This document shows, in pieces, positions 48,498-56,754 of a DNA stretch of 64,000 bases (its first letter is position 1; every line of letters starts with the position of its first letter). Origin of the DNA: Streptomyces antimycoticus (GTDB lineage Bacteria > Actinomycetota > Actinomycetes > Streptomycetales > Streptomycetaceae). The notes beneath the pieces were generated by a model, which made no database searches, had not been told where the DNA came from, and saw only the letters and a list, made by a program, of their open reading frames with translations. The position numbers and the translations under genes are program-made. The stretch covers positions 3,100,001-3,164,000 of the forward strand of contig NZ_BJHV01000001.1 in the NCBI RefSeq assembly GCF_005405925.1. Direction: 5' to 3'.

Positions 48498-50553
48498 GCT
48501 GAAGCGGTTCGGGAGGGGGAAGCTGCCACGGGCGGCGCTGGCCGCCCTGCTCCTGCTGCCGCTGCTCTACGGTGCGCTGTACCTGTGGTCCTTCTGGGAC
48601 CCGTACGGCAAGCTGGACAAGATCCCGGTGGCCCTCGTCAACTCGGACACCGGCGCCACCGTGAAGGGCGACCGCCTCACCGCGGGCGACGACATCAGCG
48701 GCAAGCTGCTCGACAGCAAGACCTTCGACTGGCACCGCACAAGCGCCGCCGAGGCCCGTAAGGGCGTCGCGAACGGCACGTACTACCTGTCGCTGACCGT
48801 GCCCTCGGACTTCAGCCGGCAGATCGCCACCAGCTCAGGGAAGTCCCCGGAGACCGGCGCCCTCAAGGTGCGCACCAACGACGCCAACAACTACATCGTC
48901 GGCCAGATCTCCCGCTCGGTCTTCTCCGAGGTGCGTGCCGCGGCCTCCACCAAGGCGTCCCGCGGCTTCTACGACAACATCTTCATCTCCTTCGCCGATA
49001 TCCACGGGGAGACGGAGAAGGCCGCCAAGAGCGCCGACAAGCTCGGTAAGGGCATCGGCAAGGCCAAGAAGGGCGCGGACGACCTCGCCAAGGGCCTGGC
49101 CAAGGCCAAGAAGGGCAGCCGCGATCTGAAGTCCGGGCTCGGCACGCTCTACCAGGGCTCCGGGACGCTCAAGACTGGCGCGGGCGGGGTCGCCGACGGC
49201 ACCCAGTCGCTGTCGGACAAGGTCAACGACGTGGCGGCCAAGGTGCGCCCGTTCCTCAAGGAGCACGGCAAGGAGATCGGGGACGTCTCCCAACTGGTCG
49301 CCGACGCCTCCCAGAAGGCGTCCGACAGCCTCGACACCCTGCCCGAGACGACCGCCACGGCGGCCACCAAGGCCCGTAAGGCGTCCGACGACCTCGCCGC
49401 CGACTACCGGACCCGCTGCGAGGGGGCGGTGCCCCCAGACCCGGACTGTCCCGCGCTCAAGAAGTCGGTGGCGGCGGCCGACACCGCCGCCGATGTGGCC
49501 GAGGACGTCAACAAGCTGGTGCAGGACCACACCACCCAACTCGACGCCCTCGGCGGCCATCTGGACGATCTGCACGACCAGGCGCTCTGGCTCGCGCGGA
49601 ACGCCCCGCACCTGGGCACCGACCTCGACACCGCCGTACGGAAGGTCAACGCCCTCAACTCCGGGGCGCAGAAGGTCGCCAAGGGCGCCGGAACCCTGCA
49701 CACCGGGCTGAGCACCGCCAAGACCGGCGCCTCCGACCTCGACAGCGGCGTCGGTAAGGCGCGCGGCGGCGCGGACACCCTGGGCGGCGGGATGTTCCGG
49801 CTCGTCGACGGCTCGGGCAAGCTTTCCGGCGGGCTGCACGACGGCGCCGACAAGATCCCCGACTACGGCAAGCAGGACCGGGACGCCCGGACCGAGGTGA
49901 TGGCGGATCCGGTGCGGCTGGTCCACCAGGCGCTGCACAAGGCGCCCAACTACGGCACCGGTTTCGCCCCGTACTTCATCCCGCTCTCCCTGTGGGTCGG
50001 CGCGATGGTGGCCTACATGCTGATTCAGCCGCTGAACAAGCGCGCGCTCGCGGTGGGTGCCTCCTCCTGGCGGATCGCGTTCGCGGGCTGGCTGCCGGTC
50101 GCCGCGATCGGTGTGTTCCAGACGCTGGCCCTGATGGCGGTGTTGCACTGGGCGATCGGCCTGCAGATGGCGCGGGCCGCGGGCACCCTCGGCTTCCTGA
50201 TGCTGGTGACGGCCTGTTTCGCGGCGATCGTGCAGTGGCTGAACGCCCGCTTCGGACCGGCCGGCCGGATCCTGGTGCTGGCCCTGCTGATGCTTCAGCT
50301 GACCTCGGCGGGCGGCACCTATCCGGTGCAGACCAGTCCGCGCTTCTTCAACGCCATCCACCCCTTCCTGCCCATGACGTACGTGGTGGACGGGCTGCGC
50401 CGGCTCATCACCGGCGGCGGGCTCGGCCCGGTCTGGCTGGCCTGTGGGGTGCTCCTCGGATTCAGCGTGGCGGCCCTGGCGCTCACCGCGTGGTCGGCGC
50501 GGCGCCGGCAGGTGTGGTCGGTGGACCGGCTGCATCCGGAGCTGAGCCTGTGA
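48469..50553 (+). CDS. YhgE/Pip domain membrane protein (ABC-2-like)
   Basis: 694 residues from ATG 48469. N-terminal membrane helix (about 20-43), a YhgE N-terminal domain (IPVALVNSDTGA), then a long extracytoplasmic Lys/Gly/Ala/Asp-rich helical region (about 180-450) with repeated GxxxLxxGxxxA-type units. Five C-terminal membrane helices of the ABC-2 kind follow, with PVQTSPRFFNAIHPFLPMTY. Relatives include the phage-infection protein Pip and ESX/type VII-associated YukE-secretion factors; the substrate is unknown. Its TGA overlaps the TetR start as GTGA. Confidence 0.87.
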   Translation: MRSPKLAALELKRFGRGKLPRAALAALLLLPLLYGALYLWSFWDPYGKLDKIPVALVNSDTGATVKGDRLTAGDDISGKLLDSKTFDWHRTSAAEARKGVANGTYYLSLTVPSDFSRQIATSSGKSPETGALKVRTNDANNYIVGQISRSVFSEVRAAASTKASRGFYDNIFISFADIHGETEKAAKSADKLGKGIGKAKKGADDLAKGLAKAKKGSRDLKSGLGTLYQGSGTLKTGAGGVADGTQSLSDKVNDVAAKVRPFLKEHGKEIGDVSQLVADASQKASDSLDTLPETTATAATKARKASDDLAADYRTRCEGAVPPDPDCPALKKSVAAADTAADVAEDVNKLVQDHTTQLDALGGHLDDLHDQALWLARNAPHLGTDLDTAVRKVNALNSGAQKVAKGAGTLHTGLSTAKTGASDLDSGVGKARGGADTLGGGMFRLVDGSGKLSGGLHDGADKIPDYGKQDRDARTEVMADPVRLVHQALHKAPNYGTGFAPYFIPLSLWVGAMVAYMLIQPLNKRALAVGASSWRIAFAGWLPVAAIGVFQTLALMAVLHWAIGLQMARAAGTLGFLMLVTACFAAIVQWLNARFGPAGRILVLALLMLQLTSAGGTYPVQTSPRFFNAIHPFLPMTYVVDGLRRLITGGGLGPVWLACGVLLGFSVAALALTAWSARRRQVWSVDRLHPELSL

Positions 50554-51209
50554 GCGGCATAACATCAACAACGGGCAGAATCGGCGCCATGGACAGCAGC
50601 AGCACGCGCCGCCAGGCCACACGCCAGAAACTCTTCGAGGCAGCGGTGACCCTCATCGCCGAACAGGGCTTCTCCTCCACCACCGTGGACGAGATCGCCG
50701 AGCGGGCCGGGGTGGCCAAGGGCACGGTCTACTACAACTTCGCCAGTAAGACCGTGCTCTTCGAGGAGCTGCTGCAGCACGGCATCGAGCTGCTGACCGC
50801 ATCCCTCCAGAGCGCCGCCGACGAGAACGCCGAGCGCGGCGGCAGCCATGTGGACGCGCTGGACGCCATGGTCCGGGCCGGGCTGGACTTCATCTCCCGC
50901 TATCCGTCGCTGACCCAGCTGTACGTGGCCGAGCTGTGGCGCACCAACCGCGCCTGGCAGTCCACCTTGATGATGGTCCGGCAGCGGGCCATAGCGGTGA
51001 TCGAGGCCGAGCTGCGGGCCGGGGTGGCCGCGCACGAGTTCAGCGGGGAGATCGATATCCCGCTGACGGCGTCGGCGCTGTTCGGGATGGTGCTGGTGGC
51101 CGCGCTGGACTGGCAGTCCTATCAGCCGGAGCGGTCGCTGGAGGATGTGCACGCGGCGCTGTCGCGGCTGCTGCAGGGCCGCGTCGGCGGGACCGTGGCC
51201 TCCGGATAG
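50550..51209 (+). CDS. TetR family transcriptional regulator
   Basis: 219 residues from GTG 50550, which overlaps the preceding stop; ATG 50589 would give 206. The N-terminal HTH reads TTVDEIAERAGVAKGTVYYNF, followed by an all-helical ligand domain. It probably represses its own operon at the ACTGACCAGTCAGT site. The ligand is unknown; in similar operons it is an exported or toxic compound. Confidence 0.9.
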   Translation: MSGITSTTGRIGAMDSSSTRRQATRQKLFEAAVTLIAEQGFSSTTVDEIAERAGVAKGTVYYNFASKTVLFEELLQHGIELLTASLQSAADENAERGGSHVDALDAMVRAGLDFISRYPSLTQLYVAELWRTNRAWQSTLMMVRQRAIAVIEAELRAGVAAHEFSGEIDIPLTASALFGMVLVAALDWQSYQPERSLEDVHAALSRLLQGRVGGTVASG

Positions 51210-51271
51210 CCGGCCGCGCCTTCGGATGGCCCGGTGTGGCGGGCGGATCGGCTCCCCCGGGTACACGCAGA

Positions 51272-51322
51272 AGGCGCTGTTCCGGCAGATCGACTCTCGT
51301 CGACCTGACCGGAACAGCGCCT
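51272..51322 (+). terminator. Long hairpin terminator after the TetR gene
   Basis: 14-bp outer arms AGGCGCTGTTCCGG and complement, with an inner stem CAGaTCGAC/GTCGAcCTG around TCTC. It starts 63 bases past the stop. The 391-bp gap 51210-51600 otherwise holds only the palindrome at 51519. Confidence 0.75.
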
Positions 51323-51518
51323 CCCCCCGTAACTCCCCCGTACTTCCCCCGTTGGAGGCTCCAGGTCCTGGAGACTCCCGGTGACTCCCACCTTTCGTCC
51401 GGGCCGCCGCGCCGTTCCGCCGCCCCGTGCCGGCGGTGCGGCGCGCGGCCCTTCCGTATGCACCACTCTCTCGTCCGAGCAGGTGGTGGCCCATCCGCGC
51501 GACTACTCATCTCCCCAG

Positions 51519-51536
51519 CTGAGTACGCGTACTCAG
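51519..51536. promoter_or_regulatory. Perfect 18-bp palindrome upstream of the CrtI-like gene
   Basis: CTGAGTACGCGTACTCAG is a perfect palindrome with no loop, 65 bases before the ATG at 51601. A loopless palindrome fits a dimeric repressor site better than a terminator. The cognate regulator is unknown. Confidence 0.5.
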
Positions 51537-51600
51537 GTCTGCGCACTCGTCCCCAGGCGCGGTGGCCCGGCTGTCGGTGGGGGCGGATAAAGTCGCGGTC

Positions 51601-53156
51601 ATGGCACGGATTGTGGTGATCGGCTCCGGGATGGGCGCCATGGCGGCGGCCGCCCGGCTGGCCGTGGCGGGCCACCAGGTGGTGGTGTACGAGCGCGGAC
51701 AGACCCATGGCGGCGGGGTCGGCCGCTTCGCGCGGGACGGATTCCGCTTCGACACCGGCCCGGGGCTGCTGCACCTGCCCGCCGTCTACCGGGATCTGTT
51801 CGTGAAGACCGGCAAGCAGACCCTGGAGCAGAGCGTCGAGCTCATCCAGGTCGACCCGGCGAGCCGGCATCTCTTCGCCGACGGCACGGATGTCCGGCTG
51901 CCCAATGCCTCGCGGGCCGGGGTGCTCCAGTCGCTGGACGGCGCCTTCGGCGCGGGCGCGGGCGAGCGCTGGAGCGATCTGGTCAACCGGGCGCGCGAGG
52001 TGTGGGACGCCACCCGCAGGCCGCTCCTGGAGGAGCCGCTGCGCGCCGACTGGCGGGTCCTGGGCCGCGATCCCTATCCGGCCGCCCCTGTGCGGCGCGG
52101 GCGGCTCGGCGGCCTGTTCGGCCGGGGCGGCGCCGCCGGGCCGCCCACGCTCGCCGGGGTGGCCCGCCGTGAGCTGAAGGATCCGCGCGCCGTGGCCCTC
52201 CTGGAGAGCCATGCGCTGGCGCACGGCCTCGACCCGCGCTCCGCCCCGGCCGCGGCCACCGTGCTGCCCTATATCGAGCAGACGTTCGGCACCTGGTATG
52301 TGCGCGGGGCATGCGGGCGCTCGCCGATGCCCTCCATGAGCGCTGCCGTCAGCGGAAGGTCGAGTTCCACTTCGATGCCGAGGTCACCGGCATCGTGGAG
52401 AAGGACGGCCACGCGGCGGGTGTGGAGCTGGCCGACGGCACCGTCGCGGAGGCCGACGCGGTGGTCTCGGGCATCGACCCCGCCCTGCTGCCCCCGCTGC
52501 TCGGCGGGCAGGCGCCCTGGCGGGAGGGGGACGTGCGGCCGGAGCCCGGCGCGGGCGACGGCACGCCCGGGCGGCTGACCGTCTTTCTGGCGCTGCGCGA
52601 CGCCCGCCCCGAGGACACCGCACACCGCACCGTGGTCCACGCCCCGGACCGGGAGGCGGAGTTGGCCGCCGTCTTCGGCGACGGAAGCGGACTCCGCGAG
52701 CCCTGCCCCCACCCCACGGTCACCGTCTTGCGCCCGGACGACCCCACGGTGCGCCCGGACGAGGAGCACGAGGCCGTCACCCTTACCGCCGCCGTCGCCC
52801 CGCACGGCCCGGTGGACTGGACGGACGGCGCGGCGGCGGAGCAGGACGCCCAGCGGCTGATCACGGCAGCCGAGGCCGCGATACCGGGGCTGCGGGACCG
52901 GATGCTGTGGCATGAGGTCCGCACACCCGCCGACACCGGGGCGGAGACGGGTGCCAGGGGCGGCGCCGTGCCGGGCCCGGTGCTCGCCGGGGCGGACGGC
53001 GCGTTTCTGCGGCCCGCCAATACCACCCGGCTCCCGGGCCTGTATCTGGTGGGCGGCTGGGCCCATCCGGGCGGCGGGCTCGCCCACGCCGGGATGTCGG
53101 GCGCGCTGGTGGCCGGGCTGATCGTCGAGGGCGAGGACTGGCGCGGCTCCCAGTAG
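51601..53156 (+). pseudogene. CrtI-like FAD-dependent oxidoreductase, one-base frameshift
   Basis: ATG 51601 starts ARIVVIGSGMGAMAAAARLA, a Rossmann GxGxxG FAD motif, then GRFARDGFRFDTGPGLLHLP as in phytoene-desaturase-type enzymes. At about 52308 the family sequence passes from one frame (IEQTFGTWYVRG) to another (MRALADALHERC), which continues through DAVVSGIDPALLPPLL to LYLVGGWAHPGGGLAHAGMSG and TAG at 53156. One more G in the run GGGG restores VRGGMRAL and a full protein of about 518 residues. No other carotenoid genes are nearby, so a desaturase role is not implied. Confidence 0.8.
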
Positions 53157-53198
53157 AGCGGCTCCACGAAACAGGTGAGCCCGCTCCCAGGAAACACG

Positions 53199-53225
53199 TG
53201 AGCCCGCTCCCGGGGAGCGGGCTCA
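53199..53225. terminator. Bidirectional hairpin terminator
   Basis: 13-bp arms TGAGCCCGCTCCC and complement around a single G. The left arm is also duplicated just upstream (53176-53188). It separates the convergent CrtI-like gene and the Gln/Tyr-rich membrane protein gene. Confidence 0.75.
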
Positions 53226-53273
53226 TCTGACAGCGGGGCTCAGCAGGGCTGTCGACGCCGAAGCGCTGTCGGC

Positions 53274-54257
53274 TCAGTAGCGGTACTGCTCGTCGAAGCC
53301 CTGGGGGTAGCCCTGACCCTGGGCCTGGCCCTGTTGCTGCTGGTACGGGTACGCCTGCTGGTCCGGCGCCGGCGCGGCGTCGCCTTCGCGCTGCTGCGGC
53401 ACCCAGGGCCCGCCGGACTGCATCACGTCGTACGCCGGGTCCGGCGAGGGGTAGGAGGCGTCGGCCGCCCAGTGGTCGCCGCCGTAGGCCCCGCCGCCGT
53501 ACGGATCCTGCTGGCCGTAGGCCGCGTACTGGTCGGCGTACTGCTGCTGGCCGTAACCCTGCTGGTCGTAAGTCTGCTGCTCATAGGGCTGGGCCTGGGG
53601 CTGGGCGCCGCCGTAAGGGTCCTGGCCGTAGGCCGCGTACGCCTCGTTCCCGTAGCCGTACTGCCCGCCCTGGCCCATCTGGTCCGCGTAGACATCCTGG
53701 CCGTAGTTCTGGCCCTGCCCCTGGCTGTGGTCCTGCTGCGAGCCGTAACCCCCGTACGTCTCATACGCGCTGTAGCCACCGGCCGCATCGCCGCTGTACG
53801 CGCCCGCGGCCGGAGTGAAGGCCGACGGCTCCTCGTAGACGCCGTACTCACCGGTGTCATCGGGCAGCGGCTGCGGCTGGTACGTGGGCGGCTCCGGCTG
53901 CGCCGCCGGGACCGCCTCCAGGTCGGACACCTCGAGGATCGGCTCCTTGTCCGCGTCGTCCGGCCGGGGGCCCCGCTCGTCGCGGCCGAGCAGCCCGGGC
54001 AGCCCGCCGCTCAGCGCCCAGCCCGCGGCGAAGCCGCGCCGGAAGGAGAGCGTCACATACGTCTGGCCTATGGCGAAGGCGATCGCCCCCGCCCCGATCA
54101 CCGGAACCGAGGGGATCAGCACGCCGACGACCACGCCCAGAAAGCCGACGAAGGCCAGCAGCCGCCAGCGCAGCCGCGCCTTGTACTGCAGGAGGACCTC
54201 CCCCAGCAGCCACAGCGCGACGACGCCGAAAGCGATGTAGAGGACCGTCCAGCCCAT
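53274..54257 (-). CDS. Membrane protein with a Gln/Tyr/Gly-rich low-complexity tail
   Basis: 327 residues from ATG 54257, with GAGAGGGGCGG upstream. Two or three hydrophobic segments fill residues 2-72 (VLYIAFGVVALWLLG, LLAFVGFLGVVVGVLI, IGAGAIAFAIGQTYVTL). From about 115 to the end the chain is low complexity: many QGY, YGQ, QQ and GYG units, almost no Lys or Arg. This resembles prion-like, phase-separating tails. I recall similar proteins near metF in other streptomycetes but no function. The tail should be cytoplasmic if there are three helices. Confidence 0.8.
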   Translation of the reverse strand: MGWTVLYIAFGVVALWLLGEVLLQYKARLRWRLLAFVGFLGVVVGVLIPSVPVIGAGAIAFAIGQTYVTLSFRRGFAAGWALSGGLPGLLGRDERGPRPDDADKEPILEVSDLEAVPAAQPEPPTYQPQPLPDDTGEYGVYEEPSAFTPAAGAYSGDAAGGYSAYETYGGYGSQQDHSQGQGQNYGQDVYADQMGQGGQYGYGNEAYAAYGQDPYGGAQPQAQPYEQQTYDQQGYGQQQYADQYAAYGQQDPYGGGAYGGDHWAADASYPSPDPAYDVMQSGGPWVPQQREGDAAPAPDQQAYPYQQQQGQAQGQGYPQGFDEQYRY

Positions 54258-54303
54258 GCCCGCCCCTCTCAATGCGGCCGCCCGTCGGCTGCCGTCATCA
54301 GGA

Positions 54304-55221
54304 TCAGGACCGCTGATGCAGTCCCAGATTCTCGTAGATTTCCAGCGTCGCCGGGGAGTGGTTCAGGGTGATGAAGTGCAGCCCGGGGATCTCCTCGGCC
54401 ATCAACCGCGCGCACACCTCTGTGGCGTAGTCGATTCCGATCGAGCGTACAGCCGCCGGGTCGTCTTTCACCGCCAGGATCCGTTCGGCCAGTTCGGGCG
54501 GGAACGCGGCATTGCTGAGCTGCGCGAAACGCTCGATCTGCTTGACGTTCGTGACGGGCATGATCTCAGGGATGATCGGTGTCGTACAGCCCGCCGCCGC
54601 GACCCGGTCGCGCAGCCGCAGATAGTCCTCGGGGTAGAAGAACATCTGCGTGATGGCGAAGTCGGCGCCCGCACGGCACTTGTCGATGAAGTGACGGATG
54701 TCGGTGTCCCAGTCCGTCGAGCGGGGGTGCATCTCGGGGAACGCGGCCACGCCGACGCAGAAGTCGCCGGACTCCTTGATCAGCCGGACCAGCTCGACGG
54801 CGTAGTTGAGGCCGTCCGGGTGCCGGACCCACTCCCCCGTGGGGTCGCCCGGCGGATCGCCGCGCAGGGCCAGCATGTTCCGGATCCCGGCATCGGCGTA
54901 CTGCCCGATGATGTTGCGCAGGTCGGCCCGGGAGTGGTTGACGGCGGTCAGATGGGCGACGGGGGTGAGCGTGGTGTCCGTCGCGATGCGCTCGGTGACG
55001 CGCACGGTGCCCTCACGGGAGGAACCGCCGGCTCCGTACGTCACGGAGACGAAGGTGGGCGAGACGGCTTCCAGCCTGCGGATGGCGTTCCACAGCGTCT
55101 GCTCGCCCTTCGCCGTCTTGGGGGCGAAGAATTCGAAGGAATACGACTGCTCGCCCGATGCGAGCAGATCGCGCACGGTCCGGGCGCGATCGGTCCTGGT
55201 GGAAGCGGTGCCTAGGGCCAT
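54304..55221 (-). CDS. metF: 5,10-methylenetetrahydrofolate reductase
   Basis: 305 residues. TIM-barrel flavoprotein with [16 protein letters not shown] near the N-terminus, [25 protein letters not shown], and [13 protein letters not shown]. It makes 5-methyltetrahydrofolate for methionine synthesis. It is transcribed in the same direction as thiE, 173 bases downstream of it, with its own likely promoter. Confidence 0.96.
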   Translation of the reverse strand: MALGTASTRTDRARTVRDLLASGEQSYSFEFFAPKTAKGEQTLWNAIRRLEAVSPTFVSVTYGAGGSSREGTVRVTERIATDTTLTPVAHLTAVNHSRADLRNIIGQYADAGIRNMLALRGDPPGDPTGEWVRHPDGLNYAVELVRLIKESGDFCVGVAAFPEMHPRSTDWDTDIRHFIDKCRAGADFAITQMFFYPEDYLRLRDRVAAAGCTTPIIPEIMPVTNVKQIERFAQLSNAAFPPELAERILAVKDDPAAVRSIGIDYATEVCARLMAEEIPGLHFITLNHSPATLEIYENLGLHQRS

Positions 55222-55291
55222 ACGAGCAGGCTATCCACCCGGCTCGGCTACGCCCACCCGACCTCGGAGATTTGGGGGTTTTGCCAGCTTT

Positions 55292-55310
55292 CTGTCCGCA
55301 GTGCGGACAG
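55292..55310. terminator. Short perfect hairpin between thiE and metF
   Basis: CTGTCCGCAGTGCGGACAG: 9-bp arms around one base. It could terminate thiE or lie in the metF leader. Confidence 0.4.
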
Positions 55311-55394
55311 CTCGGTGCGCTCTCGACCGGCGGACGGGCCGGGTCGGATGAAAACCGGGTGAAAGCCAGGTGAAGAACCGGGGCCGGGCTCCGG

Positions 55395-56044
55395 TCAGGC
55401 CGCGCGCACCCGCTTGGCCAGTTCCGCCGTCGCCGCCGCCGGGTCGTCGGCGGCCGTGATGGCCCGGACCACGACGATGCGGCGGGCGCCCGCCTCCAGG
55501 ACCTGATCCAGGTTGGAGGCGTCGATTCCGCCGATGGCGAACCACGGCCGCTCGGTGCCGAGCGCCGCGGCGTGACGCACCAGGGGCAGCCCGGGGCGTG
55601 GCGGCCCGGCTTGGTGGGGGTGGGCCAGCAGGGGCCGGTGCAGAAGTAGTCCACACCGGGCTGGACGGCCGCCGCGTCCACCTCGGCCTCCGCATGGGTG
55701 GAGCGCCCGATCACCACGTCCGCGCCGAGGATCGCGCGCGCCGCGGGCACCGGCAGATCGCCCTGGCCCAGATGGAGCACATCCGAGCCGATGGCATGTG
55801 CGACATCGGCGCGGTCGTTGACGGCGAGCAGCTTTCCGTGGCGGCGGCAGGCGTCCGCGAAGACCTGGAGGTGCTCCAGCTCCTCGGCCGCCTCCATCTC
55901 CTTCTCCCGGAGCTGGACGATGTCCACCCCCGCCGCCAGGACGGCGTCCAGGAACTCCGGCAGGTCGCCCTGGCGCTTCCGTGCGTCGGTGCACAGATAG
56001 AGGCGGGCGTCGGCCAGCTGCTCATGAGCGGTGGCGGTGGACAT
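55395..56044 (-). pseudogene. thiE: Thiamine-phosphate synthase, one-base frameshift
   Basis: ATG 56044 starts [22 protein letters not shown]-barrel blocks [31 protein letters not shown], and [13 protein letters not shown] lead to [17 protein letters not shown] in one frame. The frame then changes at about 55595 to [20 protein letters not shown] and the end at 55395. The sequence reads CCCCGGGCTGCCC; one more G restores [13 protein letters not shown] and a protein of about 216 residues. It couples HMP-PP and thiazole phosphate. No TPP riboswitch is seen upstream of it. Confidence 0.87.
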
Positions 56045-56110
56045 GGTTCGGTACCCCCGGAGGGTCGGCGGCGTACGGGCCGTGCGCGAAGCGCGGCCCG
56101 TACGCCGTGT

Positions 56111-56180
56111 ACGACAACGTGCGACTAGGTGCGACTAGGTGCGATGACATGCGACTACGTGCCACTGCGCGCGACACGGA
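56111..56180. repeat. Degenerate 10-bp-period repeat upstream of thiE
   Basis: Seven consecutive decamers: GCGACTAGGT twice in perfect copy, then GCGATGACAT, GCGACTACGT, GCCACTGCGC, GCGACACGGA, with ACGACAACGT before. Immediately beyond (56210-56250) GTAC occurs four times. The stretch lies between the Rv2175c-type gene and thiE and would be transcribed or bound upstream of thiE. Confidence 0.65.
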
Positions 56181-56276
56181 CGGCGTAAGCGCGAGAGCGA
56201 CCAGCCCTGTACACCCCCGTACGAGCTGTGTACGAGCCCCGTACGGAAGGCAGCGGAAGTCTGGACGGGAGCGGCG

Positions 56277-56642
56277 TCAGACGGCGAGCGCCTGCGCGCG
56301 CCGCTTCACTTCCGTACCGCGATTCTCGCCCAGGGCCCGTGCCGGGGTGCCGGGCAGGCTCGGGTCGGGGGTGAAGAGCCACTCCAGCATCTCTTCGTCA
56401 CTGAAGCCGTCGTCCTTCAACAGCGTCAAGGTCCCCACGAGGCCCTTGACGACCTTTCCATCGACGATGAACTCCTCGGGCACCTGAAGCACCCTGTTCT
56501 CGCCACGGCGCACCGCGATCAGCTGGCCCTCCTTGACCAGCTGCCGGACGCGCGTCACCTCGACACCGAGTCGCTCGGCGACGTCGGGGAGGGTGAGCCA
56601 GGCGGGGACGAGAGCATCGATCTTTGCGTCAATCTCGGTCAC
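56277..56642 (-). CDS. Rv2175c family DNA-binding protein
   Basis: 121 residues from GTG 56642. An N-terminal winged-helix-like domain (PAWLTLPDVAERLGVEVTRV, QLVKEGQLIAVRRGENRV) is followed by a C-terminal DDGFSDEEMLEWLFTPDPSLPGTPARAL block typical of the family. In Mycobacterium tuberculosis Rv2175c binds DNA and is phosphorylated by the adjacent kinase PknL. Here a PASTA kinase gene lies 4.8 kb away across the thi operon, so a similar relation is possible. Confidence 0.88.
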   Translation of the reverse strand: MTEIDAKIDALVPAWLTLPDVAERLGVEVTRVRQLVKEGQLIAVRRGENRVLQVPEEFIVDGKVVKGLVGTLTLLKDDGFSDEEMLEWLFTPDPSLPGTPARALGENRGTEVKRRAQALAV

Positions 56643-56754
56643 GGAACAAGCCTGCCATCTGGGACTGACAGTGGGTAGCCGGGCGCCCGCCGCGCGGGCC
56701 GCTTCAGGCCGTCCCGGACGCCCCGGACACCCCGTCCGCTGACCGGCCGGCCGG

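Noticed and set aside
46955..48529. A 524-residue minus-strand frame spanning the HEPN, operator and ATPase region
   Set aside because: It runs antisense to the ATPase gene, is Ser/Arg-rich and has no family block; the HEPN and ATPase frames each have RBS and motifs.
51272..51322. Second TetR operator
   Set aside because: Long imperfect stem with loop directly past a stop codon; unlike the 14-bp site at 47617 it is better explained as a terminator.
51381..51590. A small gene between TetR and the CrtI-like gene
   Set aside because: A 69-residue frame with no RBS, Pro/Arg-rich, overlapping the palindrome; no support.
55013..55394. Extension of thiE through to position 55013 (343-residue frame)
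   Set aside because: The extension is the result of the frameshift; its sequence is unlike ThiE and overlaps metF.
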